From Alphaproteobacteria bacterium (GTDB taxonomy: Bacteria > Pseudomonadota > Alphaproteobacteria > JAEULC01), in the NCBI GenBank assembly GCA_023150455.1, contig JAKLKW010000004.1, positions 1-64,000 on the forward strand: a DNA stretch of 64,000 bases, written 5' to 3'. Made by a program: the position numbers and the translations under genes. Positions 35,395 through 45,028 of this stretch are shown piece after piece (the first letter of the stretch is position 1; each line of letters opens with the position of its first letter). The notes under the pieces were generated by a model. That model made no database searches and was not told the origin of the DNA. It saw only the letters and a list, made by a program, of their open reading frames with translations.

Positions 35395-35964
35395 ATGGAC
35401 CCCATCCGCATGATCGAGACGCGCCGGTCGGTGTCGAACCTGGTGGAGCCGGCGCCCGGGCCCGAGGCGCTGGCGCGCGCCTTCCAGGCCGCGGTGTCGG
35501 CGCCTGACCACAAGCGCCTGCGCCCCTGGCGCTTCCTCGTGATCGAAGGCGAGGCGCGGGCGCGCTTCGGCCAGCTCGTGGCCGACGCGCTGAAGCAGCG
35601 CGAGCCCGGCGCGCCGGTCGAGGTCCTGCAGAAGGAAAGCCAGAAGCCGCTGCGCGCACCGCTGATCATCGTGGTCGCGGCGACGATCCAGCCGGACGTG
35701 CCGGGCGCGCCGCCGGTCGAGCAGACGCTCGCCGCCGGCGCGGCGACGCAGAACCTGCTGCTCGCGCTGCATGCCCAGGGCTACGGCACGGCCTGGAAGA
35801 CCGGTCCGGCCGCCTATTGCCCGGTCGTCAAGGCCGGGCTCGGCCTCAAGCCCGACGACCAGATCATCGGCTTCGTCTACACCGGCTCGATCGGCGCGCC
35901 GCCGGCTGCGGCGCCACCGCTCGCGCACCGCGATTTCGTCACGCGCTGGACGCCGGCGCGATAG
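35395..35964 (+). CDS. Nitroreductase-family protein (YdjA-like)
   Basis: A 189-residue FMN-binding oxidoreductase. The N-terminal RRSVSNL and APDHKRLRPWRF loops contact FMN, and GAATQNLLLALHAQGYGTAWKTG is the central helix region (broken here as GAATQNLLLAL). The short length matches YdjA-type nitroreductases. Substrate unknown. The 267-base gap before it contains no gene. Confidence 0.88.
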   Translation: MDPIRMIETRRSVSNLVEPAPGPEALARAFQAAVSAPDHKRLRPWRFLVIEGEARARFGQLVADALKQREPGAPVEVLQKESQKPLRAPLIIVVAATIQPDVPGAPPVEQTLAAGAATQNLLLALHAQGYGTAWKTGPAAYCPVVKAGLGLKPDDQIIGFVYTGSIGAPPAAAPPLAHRDFVTRWTPAR

Positions 35965-36041
35965 CGCGGCGGTCCGCACCATCCGGTGCTCACGTCCAGG
36001 ATTTCAGGCGGGAAAAGCGGACCGGAACGAACGGGAGGGAA

Positions 36042-36117
36042 TGGTGGAGCTGAGGGGAATCGAACCCCTGACCTTCTCATTGCGAACGAGACGCTCTCCC
36101 AACTGAGCTACAGCCCC
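36042..36117 (-). tRNA. tRNA-Ala, anticodon CGC
   Basis: On the minus strand GGGGCTG pairs with CAGCTCC, including the G3-U70 pair that identifies alanine tRNA. D arm GCTC/GAGC, anticodon stem TCTCG/TGAGA with loop TTCGCAA (anticodon CGC), T loop GGTTCGATTCC, and an encoded CCA give a complete 76-base cloverleaf. It reads GCG, a codon that must be very common here. Confidence 0.95.
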
Positions 36118-36166
36118 ACGGGAAATACTGCGGCCGCGCGTCGCTGCCCGGCCGCACGCGGCGCGG

Positions 36167-36194
36167 ATAATAGGTAGGGGGCAGGAAGTGTCAA
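36167..36194 (-). promoter_or_regulatory. Sigma-70 promoter of tRNA-Ala
   Basis: On the minus strand TTGACA (36194-36189), a 16-base spacer and TATTAT (36172-36167) form a near-consensus promoter about 50 bases before the tRNA. This is the clearest vegetative promoter in the window. Confidence 0.8.
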
Positions 36195-36312
36195 GCAAGA
36201 GCCCGGCAGGACCGCAATGGCGAAAAAGTTCGTGCCCTGTCCGCGCCTTGCGCCCCGGGGCCGCCGCCGCTAGGGTAGCGCCTTCCTTCCTCCAGGCGCG
36301 TCCGATCCCGCC

Positions 36313-36594
36313 ATGTACGAACTCGGCCAACTCCTGCTCCTGCTGATCCAGCTCTATTCCTACTGTGTGATCGCCTCGGTGATCCTCAGCTGGCTGGTCG
36401 CGTTCAACGTGGTCAACACGCACAACCGCGTGGTCAGCGCCATCGGCGAGTTCCTCTACCGCATCACCGAGCCGGCGCTGGCGCCGATCCGGCGCTACGT
36501 GCCGGCTTTCGGCGGCATCGACATCTCGCCCTTCATCCTGCTGCTGCTCCTTTGGTTCCTCAGCATGATCATCGCGCGCCGCTGGCCGTGGTGA
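36313..36594 (+). CDS. YggT-family membrane protein
   Basis: A 93-residue protein with two hydrophobic blocks (about 5-30 and 70-90) around the conserved loop [17 protein letters not shown], the mark of the YggT family (cell-division or osmotic-stress associated; exact role unknown). The first of four overlapping genes (yggT, DUF167, folD), an arrangement frequent in alphaproteobacteria. Confidence 0.92.
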   Translation: MYELGQLLLLLIQLYSYCVIASVILSWLVAFNVVNTHNRVVSAIGEFLYRITEPALAPIRRYVPAFGGIDISPFILLLLLWFLSMIIARRWPW

Positions 36595-36974
36595 AGCGGG
36601 ACCGGTCGTCCCCGGCAAACCCGGTGTCGTCCGCAGCCGCGCCGTCTTCCTCGGGCCCGTCGCCCATAGCGCCCATGCGGAACGGCGTGCGCGTGACCGT
36701 CAGGTTGACGCCCAAGGCGTCGGCCGACCGGCTGTCCGGGGTCGTGGTCGACGACGCCGGGCGACCGGCGCTGAAGGCCGCCGTCACGGCGCCGCCCGAG
36801 GACGGCAAGGCCAACGCGGCGCTGCTGAAGCTTCTGGCCAAGGCCTGCGGCGTGCCGCGCTCGGCGCTGGCGCTCGTCTCGGGCCAGACGCACCGCACCA
36901 AGCTGGTCGAGATCGGAGGCGACCCAGCGGAGCTGCAGCGCCGCCTCGGCGCCGTACGGGGGGAGAAGACGTGA
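36591..36974 (+). CDS. DUF167 (YggU-family) protein
   Basis: A 127-residue protein if the GTG at 36591, overlapping the yggT stop, is used; ATG 36675 would give 99 residues and removes a Ser/Pro-rich leader. The domain part has [31 protein letters not shown] and [12 protein letters not shown], all typical of DUF167. Its stop overlaps the folD start. Function unknown. Confidence 0.85.
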   Translation: MKRDRSSPANPVSSAAAPSSSGPSPIAPMRNGVRVTVRLTPKASADRLSGVVVDDAGRPALKAAVTAPPEDGKANAALLKLLAKACGVPRSALALVSGQTHRTKLVEIGGDPAELQRRLGAVRGEKT

Positions 36975-37843
36975 GCGCAACGCTGATCGATGGCAAGGCG
37001 ACCGCGCGCGAATCGAACGCCCGCGTCGCGGCGGCGGCGGCCGAGCTCAAGGCGCGGCATGGGCTGGTGCCCGGCCTGACCGTGGTGCTGGTGGGGGAGA
37101 ACCCGGCCAGCAAGGTCTATGTCGCGAGCAAGGAGCGCGAGGCCAAGGCCGCCGGCATGCACAGCACGGCCCATCGCCTGCCGGAGAACGCGACCCAGGC
37201 CGAGCTGCTCGCGCTGATCGCGCGGCTGAACGCCGATCCCGCCGTGCACGGCATCCTGGTGCAGCTGCCGCTGCCCAAGCAGATCGACGCCAATGCGGTG
37301 ATCGAGGCGCTCGACCCGGCCAAGGACGTCGACGGGTTCCACACCGTCAACACCGGGCGGCTGTGGAGCACCGGCGGCGGGCTCGTGCCCTGCACGCCGC
37401 AGGGCTGCATGCTGCTGCTGTCGCGCGCGCTGCCGCGCGCCGCCGGCGCGCACGCCGTCGTGCTCGGCCGCTCGATCATCGTCGGCAAGCCCGTCGCGGC
37501 GCTGCTGCTCGGCGCCGACTGCACGGTGACGCTCGCGCACTCCAAGAGCCGCGACCTGCCCGCGATCTGCCGCGGCGCCGACATCCTGGTCGCCGCCGTC
37601 GGCCGGCCCGAGATGGTGCGCGGCCACTGGATCAAGCCGGGTGCGGTCGTGATCGACGTCGGCATCAACCGCATGTCGGACGGCAAGCTCGTCGGCGACG
37701 TCGCCTTCGCCGAGGCGAGCGGGGTGGCCGGCGCCATCACGCCGGTGCCCGGCGGCGTCGGCCCGATGACGATCGCCTGCCTCCTGCGCAACACGCTCGT
37801 CGCCGCGTGCCGCCAGCGCAGCCTGCCGCAACCGGTCCTGTAG
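36971..37843 (+). CDS. folD: Methylenetetrahydrofolate dehydrogenase/cyclohydrolase
   Basis: A 290-residue bifunctional enzyme of one-carbon metabolism. [13 protein letters not shown] holds the catalytic lysine, LVQLPLP and [10 protein letters not shown] the folate site, GRSIIVGKP the NADP loop and [12 protein letters not shown] the closing signature. GTG start overlaps the DUF167 stop. Confidence 0.95.
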   Translation: MSATLIDGKATARESNARVAAAAAELKARHGLVPGLTVVLVGENPASKVYVASKEREAKAAGMHSTAHRLPENATQAELLALIARLNADPAVHGILVQLPLPKQIDANAVIEALDPAKDVDGFHTVNTGRLWSTGGGLVPCTPQGCMLLLSRALPRAAGAHAVVLGRSIIVGKPVAALLLGADCTVTLAHSKSRDLPAICRGADILVAAVGRPEMVRGHWIKPGAVVIDVGINRMSDGKLVGDVAFAEASGVAGAITPVPGGVGPMTIACLLRNTLVAACRQRSLPQPVL

Positions 37844-37915
37844 CCGGACAACGTCACCGAATCATCGCCAATCTCCGCTGGCGGGAATCGGGCGATCTGC
37901 CGATAATCGCCGCCC

Positions 37916-38614
37916 ATGATCGGCAGCCTGACCGGCTTGTTCCTCGCGCTGCTGGCGTTCGTCGCCGGCCATTTCCTGTTCGCCGGCACGCCGTTGCGCG
38001 CCACCATGGCCGATCTCGTCGGCGGGGAAGGGCGGTTCCGCGGCGTCTTCTCGCTGTTCTCGGCGGTGACGCTGATGTGGGTGATCCTCGCCTATGGCGC
38101 CGCGCCGCATCACCAGCTCTGGGCCGACGCGAAGCTGCTGCGGCTGATCACGGTCCTGCTGCTGCCGATCGCCACCATCCTGATCGTCTGCGGCCTGTCG
38201 ACGCCCAACGCGACGGCGGTCGGCGGCGAGCGGGCGGCCGATCTGCCCGATCCCCTGCCGGGCATCATGAAGGTCACGCGTCATCCGTTCCTCTGGGGCG
38301 TCGCGATCTGGGCGATCGCGCACATCCCCGCCAACGGCGACGCGGCCAGCGTTCTGCTGTTCGGCGGCATGGCGATCCTCGCGCTCGGCGGCATGCCGTC
38401 GATCGACGCCAAGTCGCAGCGCAGGCTGGGATCGGCATGGGGGCCGATCGCCATGCGCAGCTCGCTGCTGCCGTTCGGCGCCATCCTCAGCGGCCGCGCG
38501 CACCTGTCGTTCGCCGAGATCGGTTGGTTGCGCATCGCCGGCGGCGTCGCGCTCTACCTCGTGCTGCTGCTGGTGCATCCCTGGATCACCGGCAAACCCG
38601 TGATGCCGTTCTAG
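37916..38614 (+). CDS. NnrU-family membrane protein
   Basis: A 232-residue protein with about six membrane segments; VTRHPFLWGVAIWAIAHIPANGD (split as VTRHPFLWG and HIPANGD) is the NnrU/isoprenylcysteine-methyltransferase-like signature. NnrU is linked to nitrite/nitric oxide reduction in rhizobia, but no denitrification gene is here, so a different housekeeping role is likely. Confidence 0.85.
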   Translation: MIGSLTGLFLALLAFVAGHFLFAGTPLRATMADLVGGEGRFRGVFSLFSAVTLMWVILAYGAAPHHQLWADAKLLRLITVLLLPIATILIVCGLSTPNATAVGGERAADLPDPLPGIMKVTRHPFLWGVAIWAIAHIPANGDAASVLLFGGMAILALGGMPSIDAKSQRRLGSAWGPIAMRSSLLPFGAILSGRAHLSFAEIGWLRIAGGVALYLVLLLVHPWITGKPVMPF

Positions 38615-38632
38615 CGGAAAGGTCCCACGCCC

Positions 38633-39052
38633 GTGAGCACCGATGCGAATTGCGTGTTCTGCAAGATCGTCGCCGGCACGATCCCATGCTTCAAGCTGTT
38701 CGAGGACGACCGCACGATCGCCTTCATGGACATCAACCCCGGCAACGACGGGCATGCGCTGGCGATCCCCAAGGCGCACCATCCCGATTTCTATTCCATG
38801 CCGCCCGACCTGCTCGGCGCCGTCGCCGCGACCGCCCAGCGCGTGGCGCTCGCCGTCAGGAAGACGCTCGAGCCCGACGGGATCAACCTGGTGCAGGCCA
38901 ACGGCAAGGGCGCCGAGCAGTCGGTGTTCCACTTCCACCTGCACGTCCTGCCGCGCCGCATCGGCGACGAGCTCAAGATGAACTGGGGCCACCGCCCGGG
39001 CGACATGGCGCGCGTGAAGGAGATCTATGAAAAGGTCAAGGCGGCGATGTGA
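38633..39052 (+). CDS. HIT-family hydrolase
   Basis: A 139-residue nucleotide hydrolase/transferase. FCKIVAG with the usual N-terminal zinc-type Cys pair, and the histidine triad HFHLHVLP near residue 104. The Hint/FHIT branch cleaves adenosine phosphoramidates or dinucleoside polyphosphates. GTG start 18 bases after NnrU. Confidence 0.93.
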   Translation: MSTDANCVFCKIVAGTIPCFKLFEDDRTIAFMDINPGNDGHALAIPKAHHPDFYSMPPDLLGAVAATAQRVALAVRKTLEPDGINLVQANGKGAEQSVFHFHLHVLPRRIGDELKMNWGHRPGDMARVKEIYEKVKAAM

Positions 39053-39084
39053 GGCGCCGCGACAGGCGGCTTCGTCCGTGCAGG

Positions 39085-39107
39085 CGTCCTTCGACAAGCT
39101 CAGGACG
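39085..39107. repeat. CGTCCT/AGGACG palindrome
   Basis: cgtccttcgacaagctcagg plus acg is an imperfect hairpin of a type scattered through many proteobacterial genomes. It lies in the 81-base gap between convergent HIT and peptidase genes. Confidence 0.5.
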
Positions 39108-39133
39108 AGGCGACAGTCGAGAGCAAAGAGTCC

Positions 39134-40204
39134 TCACAGCCTGCCATGCCGCCGCATCGCGTCCGTGAGCTTGTCGAGCGGGAGCGCGTGGGCCACGCGG
39201 CCCTGGCGGCCGGTGGTGGTCTCGGCGGCGCACAGCGCGTTGAGGATGGCTTCCTCGGTCGCCTCGGCGGCGGCCTGGAACAGCGGCGTCATCTGGTCGG
39301 CGGCGAGCATGCGAACGTCGGTCATGGTGGCCGAAAGCTTCACACGGTTGGCGGTCGAGAAGGCGAGGAAGATATCGCCGCTGCCGTTGGCGCCGATGCC
39401 GCCGGCCCAGGCGAGCCCCGTGGTTGCGCGGCGCGCCAAGCGCTGGCACTGGATCGGCAGCAGTGGCGCGTCGGTGGCGAGGATCACGATGATCGAGCTG
39501 CCGAGGTCGGGCAGGTCGCGGTGCGACGGCACGACGTCGCGTCCGATCGCGCGGCCGACCGGCACGCCGTCGACGCGCAAGAGCTCGCGCGCGCCGTAGT
39601 TCGCCTGCACCAGCGCGCCCACCGTGTAGCGCGCGCCGGCGGTCTCGGCGAGGCGCGACGCCGTGCCGATGCCGCCCTTGAACTCGTGGCACACCATGCC
39701 GGTGCCGCCGCCGACGCAGCCCTCGGCGACCGGGCCGGGGGCGGCGCCGCCGAGCGCCGCGAAAACATGCGCGGCCGTGACCGGGAAACGCTCGGCCTCG
39801 CTCAGCCAGCCGTCAAAGGTCTCGGCCACGACCGGCAGGTGCCAGGGCTGCGCCGCGCGGTGGCGCACGGCGTAGTCGACGACCGCGTCGCGCACCACGC
39901 CGACCGAGTGCGTGTTGGTGATGCAGACCGGCATCGCCAGCAGGCCCTGCTCGGCGATCCAGATCGTGCCCGTCATCTCGCCGTTGCCGTTGAAGGAATG
40001 GAAGCCCGCGAACACCGCGTCGCTCCAGATGTCCGGCCCGGCCGGCCAGATCGCCGTCACGCCGGTGCGCGCGACAAAGGGCTCGTCATGCACGACCGTC
40101 GCGTGGCCGACGCGCACGCCGGCCACGTCGGTGATGGCGTTGAGCGGACCGGGCGGCAGCGCGCCGACCGCGATGCCGAGATCGCGCAACCTCGCGCGCG
40201 ACAT
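39134..40204 (-). CDS. P1-family peptidase (DmpA/BapA type)
   Basis: A 356-residue Ntn-type hydrolase. The self-processing bond is at GANGSGD (Gly274-Ser275), with Ser275 the new N-terminal nucleophile; GHATVV and NTHSVGVVRD are other family marks. Members release N-terminal D-, beta- or glycine residues. No signal peptide is seen. Its ATG overlaps the YgfZ stop. Confidence 0.9.
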   Translation of the reverse strand: MSRARLRDLGIAVGALPPGPLNAITDVAGVRVGHATVVHDEPFVARTGVTAIWPAGPDIWSDAVFAGFHSFNGNGEMTGTIWIAEQGLLAMPVCITNTHSVGVVRDAVVDYAVRHRAAQPWHLPVVAETFDGWLSEAERFPVTAAHVFAALGGAAPGPVAEGCVGGGTGMVCHEFKGGIGTASRLAETAGARYTVGALVQANYGARELLRVDGVPVGRAIGRDVVPSHRDLPDLGSSIIVILATDAPLLPIQCQRLARRATTGLAWAGGIGANGSGDIFLAFSTANRVKLSATMTDVRMLAADQMTPLFQAAAEATEEAILNALCAAETTTGRQGRVAHALPLDKLTDAMRRHGRL

Positions 40205-41103
40205 CAGAGGCGGAGCCAGTCGGGCTTGGCGGGAACGAGCCTGCTGCCGCCGGCCGCGAGCGCGCCGCCTTCGGCCTCGAGCTTGTCCACGAACTCGAGG
40301 CGCAGCAGCGCGAGGCCGAGCCCGTCGGCGGCCGAGCGCATCTCGCCCGCCTCCTGCTCGCCATAGGTGACCGTGGTGCCCGGCGCGGGCGTGGGGCCCT
40401 CGATGCGCACCGGCAGCAGGCGCTTCTTGATCAGGCCGCGGTACTTGGTGCGCGCGGTCAGCTCCTGCCCGACATAGCAGCCCTTCTTCCAGTCGATGCC
40501 GTTGAGCTCGTCGAAGCCGTTCTCCAGCAGGATCGAGCGCTCGACCTCGAGGTCGCGGCTGCCGTCGGGCAGGCCGAGCCCGAGGCGCAGGGCTTCATAG
40601 GCCGGCCGCTCGCCCGCGACGAGGCCGGCCGCTTCGAGCGTCGGCTTCAGCCGGTCGCGCGGCAGGATGGCGCGCGCGCCCATCGCCGCGAGGCGCGGAT
40701 CGACGAACACGGCGCCGTCCGCGATCGGCTTGCCCGCGCCCGGCTCGGCCGCGAGGCCCAGCGCCGCGGGAGCGGCGTCGCCAAGGATCGCGGCGACGGC
40801 AAGGCGATCGGTCGCGTCCTCGATCGTCACCTTCGAACGCAGCTTGTAGAGCTTGAGGCGCTTCAGCAGGTCGTCGCGCCGCGCCGCCTCGCAGTCCAGG
40901 TACAGGGAGCCCGCGATCTCGATCACGAAGAAGTCGTGCAGGTAGCGCCCCTGCGCCGTCAGCAGCGCGGCGTGGATCGCGCGGTCGGGGCCCGCGCGCG
41001 TCACGTCGTTGGAGACGAGGCCTTGCAGGAAGGTCCTTGCGTCCGGCCCCGAGACGGCCAGCACGCCGCGTTCCGGCAGCTCCACGTAACGTCGTTCGAC
41101 CAT
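40204..41103 (-). CDS. ygfZ: YgfZ-like folate-binding iron-sulfur protein
   Basis: A 299-residue protein of the GcvT fold. The signature KGCYVGQE (in the DWKKGCYVGQELTAR context) contains the reactive cysteine. YgfZ/IBA57 uses tetrahydrofolate to assist [4Fe-4S] cluster enzymes such as RlmN and MiaB; rlmN is 6 kb away. ATG 41103 is chosen over an upstream GTG at 41115. Confidence 0.9.
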   Translation of the reverse strand: MVERRYVELPERGVLAVSGPDARTFLQGLVSNDVTRAGPDRAIHAALLTAQGRYLHDFFVIEIAGSLYLDCEAARRDDLLKRLKLYKLRSKVTIEDATDRLAVAAILGDAAPAALGLAAEPGAGKPIADGAVFVDPRLAAMGARAILPRDRLKPTLEAAGLVAGERPAYEALRLGLGLPDGSRDLEVERSILLENGFDELNGIDWKKGCYVGQELTARTKYRGLIKKRLLPVRIEGPTPAPGTTVTYGEQEAGEMRSAADGLGLALLRLEFVDKLEAEGGALAAGGSRLVPAKPDWLRL

Positions 41104-41223
41104 ACCCGTGCCCACTGCGTGGCTTTTTGTCGCAGATCCGCCGCGCTAACGTGGGGCCGGCCGGCGCAGATGGCAAGGGTGCGGCTTTGCAAGGAAATTG
41201 CCCCGGCCGTATAACCGGCCGCG

Positions 41224-42186
41224 ATGCGGCTCTTGTTCATCACCGCGACGCGGATCGGCGACGCCGTTCTGACGACCGGGCTTCTGGAGCATCTGCGCCG
41301 CGCGCATCCGGGCATCGCCGTCACCGTGGCCTGCGGCGCGCCCGCGGCGCCCCTGTTCCGTGCGCTGCCGGGCCTCGAGCGGCTGATCGTGCTGAACAAG
41401 CGGCGCTGGGGCCTGCATTGGCTCGACCTCTGGCGCCGGGTCGCGTTCCATGGATGGGATATCGTGGTCGACCTGCGGCGCACCGCCTTGCCCTATCTGC
41501 TGTCCGCGCGCGAGCGCCATCGCGCGCCGCATCCCCAGCCGGGGCGCCACCGCGTCGGCGAGCTGGCGGCGGCGCTCGACCTGCCCGAGCCGCCGGCGCC
41601 CTGCCTGTGGCTCGGCGAGGCCGACCGCGCGGCGGCGCAGCGCCTGGTGCCGCCGGGCCCGCCGGTGCTCGCCCTCGGCCCCGCGGCCAACTGGCGCGGC
41701 AAGCAGTGGCGCGCCGAGCGCTTCGCCGCGCTCGCGCTCCGGCTCACGGCGCCGGGCGCCATCCTCGCCGGCGCACGCGTCGCGGTGATCGCGGCGGCGG
41801 CCGAGCGCGCGCAGGCGGCGCCCGTGCTCGACGCCGTGCCGGCCGAACGCCGCATCGATCTGGTCGGCGCCGCCGACCTGCCCGTGCTCGCCGCGTGCCT
41901 GGAGCGCGCGGCGCTGTTCGTCGGCAACGATTCCGGCCTGATGCACCTCGCCGCCGCCTCCGGCGTGCCGACGCTCGGCCTGTTCGGTCCCAGCCCGGAC
42001 GACCGCTACGCGCCGTGGGGGCCGCGCGCCGCGTTCGTGCGCACGCGCGAGAGCTACAAGGCGCTGGTCACCGCGCCGTCGTTCGACCATCGCACGACGG
42101 ACACGCTGATGGACGGGCTCGGCGTCGACGATGCGGTCGCGGCGGCCGAGGCGCTGTGGGACCGGCTGCAGGGCAAGGCGGCATGA
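41224..42186 (+). CDS. Glycosyltransferase family 9 (heptosyltransferase-like)
   Basis: A 320-residue GT-B enzyme. The N-terminal LFITATRIGDAVLTTGLL and the C-terminal FVGNDSGLMHLAAASGVP with the following GPSPDDRYAP are hallmarks of the ADP-heptose:LPS heptosyltransferases, though these also include other sugars. First gene of the polysaccharide operon; its stop overlaps the next start. Confidence 0.9.
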   Translation: MRLLFITATRIGDAVLTTGLLEHLRRAHPGIAVTVACGAPAAPLFRALPGLERLIVLNKRRWGLHWLDLWRRVAFHGWDIVVDLRRTALPYLLSARERHRAPHPQPGRHRVGELAAALDLPEPPAPCLWLGEADRAAAQRLVPPGPPVLALGPAANWRGKQWRAERFAALALRLTAPGAILAGARVAVIAAAAERAQAAPVLDAVPAERRIDLVGAADLPVLAACLERAALFVGNDSGLMHLAAASGVPTLGLFGPSPDDRYAPWGPRAAFVRTRESYKALVTAPSFDHRTTDTLMDGLGVDDAVAAAEALWDRLQGKAA

Positions 42187-42947
42187 GCACACCGCTTCTC
42201 TCGGCGCTGGTGGTCGCGCACAACGAGGAGGCGCGCATCGCCGCCTGCCTCGATGCGCTCGGCTTCGCCGACGAGATCGTCGTCGTGCTCGACCGCTGCA
42301 GCGACCGCACGGCCGAGATTGCGCGGCGCTACACCGACCGGCTGCTGCCGGGCGCCTGGGAGTTCGAAGGCGACCGGCGCAACGCCGGCATCGGGCAATG
42401 CCGCGGCCAGTGGGTGCTCGAGGTCGACGCCGACGAGCGCGTCCCGCCCGAGCTCGCCGCGGAGATCCGCGCGACCGTCGCCAGCTCGACGAACGACTGG
42501 CACGAGATCCCGGTCGACAACTATGTCGGCGAGCGGCTGGTGCGCTACGGCTGGGGCGCCTCGTTCGGCCGCTCGGCCTATGCCGGGCTGTTCCGCCGCG
42601 GCGCCAAGCGCTGGGGGCGCGAGCGCGTGCATCCCAGACTCGCGTTCACCGGCACGAAGGGCGTGCGCCTCGACACGCCGATCCGGCACTATGTCGACCG
42701 CGACATCTCCGACATGCTGCGCCGGCTCGACCGCTACACCACCGCGCGCGCCCGCGACCTGCGCGAGTCGGGCGACCCGGGCAGCTTCGCCGCCAATGTC
42801 CGGCGCATCTTCTCGCGCTTCTGGAAGTGCTATGTGGGGCGCAAGGGCTATCGCGAAGGCGGCTACGGATTCCTGATCGCGCTGTGCGCCGGTCTCTACC
42901 CGATCCTGTCCTATCTCAAGGCGACGCTGGAAGAGGACCATCCGTAA
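42183..42947 (+). CDS. Glycosyltransferase family 2 (WaaE/KdtX-like)
   Basis: A 254-residue GT-A enzyme. LVVAHNEEARIAACLDAL starts the nucleotide-sugar site, and the metal-binding motif is EVDADERV. The RRNAGI and WGRERVHPRL stretches fit the core-LPS beta-1,4-glucosyltransferase group. No membrane segment except a weak C-terminal one. Overlaps both neighbours. Confidence 0.88.
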   Translation: MSTPLLSALVVAHNEEARIAACLDALGFADEIVVVLDRCSDRTAEIARRYTDRLLPGAWEFEGDRRNAGIGQCRGQWVLEVDADERVPPELAAEIRATVASSTNDWHEIPVDNYVGERLVRYGWGASFGRSAYAGLFRRGAKRWGRERVHPRLAFTGTKGVRLDTPIRHYVDRDISDMLRRLDRYTTARARDLRESGDPGSFAANVRRIFSRFWKCYVGRKGYREGGYGFLIALCAGLYPILSYLKATLEEDHP

Positions 42948-43981
42948 TGGCCGACATCGTCATGGCCGACGACGGCATCGCCTTCGACAGCGAGGTGATG
43001 CGCCAGCGTCCGCTCGGCGGCGCCGAGACCGCGCTCACGAGCCTTGCCGAGGCGCTGGCGGCGCGCGGCAACACGGTCACGGTGTGCAACAACTGCGCGA
43101 ACCCCGGCGTGCACGAAGGCGTCGCCTGGCGCCGCATCGCCGACGGCCTGCCCGGGCGCGCCGACCTTTATATCGCCAATCGCGGGGACAGGCTGATCCT
43201 GGCGATGGGGCGGCGCGCGCGCCGCACCGTGTTCTGGATCCACAACCCCGCGCGCTACCTGATGAAGCTGCGCTATCTGTGGAAGCTCGCGTGGAAGCGG
43301 CCGGCGATCGTGTTCTCCGGCCCCAGCCATGTCGCGACCTATCCGCATTGGGCGCCGGGCGAGCGCGTCGTCATTCCCTACGGCATCGCCGACCTGTTCC
43401 GCCACGCGCAGCCCGCCGGCGAGCCGCCGCCGCCGCGCGCCATCTTCACCTCGAATCCCATGCGCGGGCTCGCCTGGCTGCTCGAGCTGTGGGCCTCGCG
43501 CATCCATCCCGGCATGCCGACGGCCGAGCTGCACGTCTTCTCCGGCCCCTCGACCTACGGCGCCGCCGGCCGCGCCAAGGCGGCGGCGATGCAGGCCGTG
43601 CTCGAGCGCGCGCGGCACCTGTCGAACTGCGGCGTGGTGCTGCGCGAGCCGGTGGCGAAATCGGTGCTGGTGGACGAGCTGCGCCAGGCGCGCGTGATGC
43701 TCTACCGCGGCGATCCCGGCGAGACCTTCTGCCTGGCCGTCGGCGAGGCGCAGGCGGTCGGCGTGCCCGCCGTGGTGCAGCCGATCGGCGCCACGCCCGA
43801 GCGCGTGGTCGACGGCATCACCGGCCACGTCGCCACGGACGACAACGAGTTCGCGGCGGCCGCGGTGCGCCTTCTGGCCGACGATTCGCTCTGGCGCATG
43901 GAGCACCGCGCGGCGCTGGAGCGCCAGCGCGCCTGGGGCTGGGACGATGCGGCGGCGGCGTTCGAACGGCTGATCCCGTGA
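42947..43981 (+). CDS. Glycosyltransferase family 4, first
   Basis: A 344-residue GT-B protein. RPLGGAETALTSLAEALAARG opens the acceptor domain; the donor half has VIPYGIADLF, the SNPMRGL loop and a degenerate E-x7-E region YRGDPGETFCLAVGEAQAVGVP. Start ATG overlaps the previous stop (TAATG). Donor and acceptor unknown. Confidence 0.83.
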   Translation: MADIVMADDGIAFDSEVMRQRPLGGAETALTSLAEALAARGNTVTVCNNCANPGVHEGVAWRRIADGLPGRADLYIANRGDRLILAMGRRARRTVFWIHNPARYLMKLRYLWKLAWKRPAIVFSGPSHVATYPHWAPGERVVIPYGIADLFRHAQPAGEPPPPRAIFTSNPMRGLAWLLELWASRIHPGMPTAELHVFSGPSTYGAAGRAKAAAMQAVLERARHLSNCGVVLREPVAKSVLVDELRQARVMLYRGDPGETFCLAVGEAQAVGVPAVVQPIGATPERVVDGITGHVATDDNEFAAAAVRLLADDSLWRMEHRAALERQRAWGWDDAAAAFERLIP

Positions 43982-45024
43982 CCCGGCTGTTCCAGGCGAT
44001 CGCCGGCGGCAAGCAGGGCGGAGCCGAGAACTTCTTCGTGCGCCTCGCCGTCGCCTTCGCGCGCGCCGGGCTGGAGCAGCGCGTGGCGATCAGGCGCAAC
44101 GCGGCGCGCGCCGCGGCGCTCCGCGCCGGCGGCGTCGAGCCGATCGAGCTCGGCTTCGGCGGCTGGCTCGACTTCGCCACGCGGCCGGCGCTCGCGCGTG
44201 CGATCGGCGCGTTCCGTCCCGACGTGGTGATGACCTGGATGAGCCGCGCGACCGCGCTCTGTCCCGCCGCCGATGCCACCCGGCCCTTCGTCCATGTCGG
44301 GCGCCTGGGCGGATACTACGACCTGAAATACTATCGGCGCTGCGACCACCTCGTCGGCAACACCGAGGACATCGTGGAGCATATCGTCGCCGCCGGCTGG
44401 CCGCGCGAGCGCGCGCATTACCTGCCGAACTTCGTCGACGCCGCGCCGGCGGCCGAGCCCGTCCCGCGCGCCGCCTTCGGCACGCCCGGCCAGGCCGCGG
44501 TGCTGCTGGCACTCGGCCGCCTGCACGTGAACAAGGGCTTCGACGTGCTGCTGCGCGCGCTGGCCACGCTGCCCGACGCCGTGCTGTGGCTGGCCGGCGC
44601 GGGGCCGGAGGAGGCGGCGCTGAAGCGGCTCGCACACGAGCTTGGACTCGGCGAGCGCGTTCGCTTCCTCGGCTGGCGCGACGACGTGGCGGCGCTGTTC
44701 GCCGCCGCCGACGTGTTCGTCTGCCCGTCGCGCCACGAGCCGCTCGGCAACGTGGTGATCGAGGCCTGGGCGCACGGCGTGCCGGTCGTGGCCGCCGCGG
44801 CGCAAGGGCCGGCGGCGCTCGTGCGCGGCGGGGTCAGCGGTCTCCTCGTGCCGGTCGACGACGCGCCGGCGCTCGCCGCCGCGATCAGCCGGGCGCTGGG
44901 CGACGCCGACCTGCGCCGCGCCCTCGTCGCCGCCGGACGGCGCGCCTACGAAGCGGATTTCACCGAGGCCGCCGTCGTGGCACGATACCGCGCCTTCTTC
45001 GACCGCATCACGGAAGGACGCTAG
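43978..45024 (+). CDS. Glycosyltransferase family 4, second
   Basis: A 348-residue GT-B protein, GTG start overlapping the preceding stop. AIAGGKQGGAENFFVRL and NFVDAAP are N-domain marks; the donor domain has ALGRLHVNKGFDVLLRAL and CPSRHEPLGNVVIEAWAHGVP with the E-x7-E pair. A standard retaining transferase, cytoplasmic side of the inner membrane. Confidence 0.9.
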   Translation: MTRLFQAIAGGKQGGAENFFVRLAVAFARAGLEQRVAIRRNAARAAALRAGGVEPIELGFGGWLDFATRPALARAIGAFRPDVVMTWMSRATALCPAADATRPFVHVGRLGGYYDLKYYRRCDHLVGNTEDIVEHIVAAGWPRERAHYLPNFVDAAPAAEPVPRAAFGTPGQAAVLLALGRLHVNKGFDVLLRALATLPDAVLWLAGAGPEEAALKRLAHELGLGERVRFLGWRDDVAALFAAADVFVCPSRHEPLGNVVIEAWAHGVPVVAAAAQGPAALVRGGVSGLLVPVDDAPALAAAISRALGDADLRRALVAAGRRAYEADFTEAAVVARYRAFFDRITEGR

Positions 45025-45028
45025 CGCC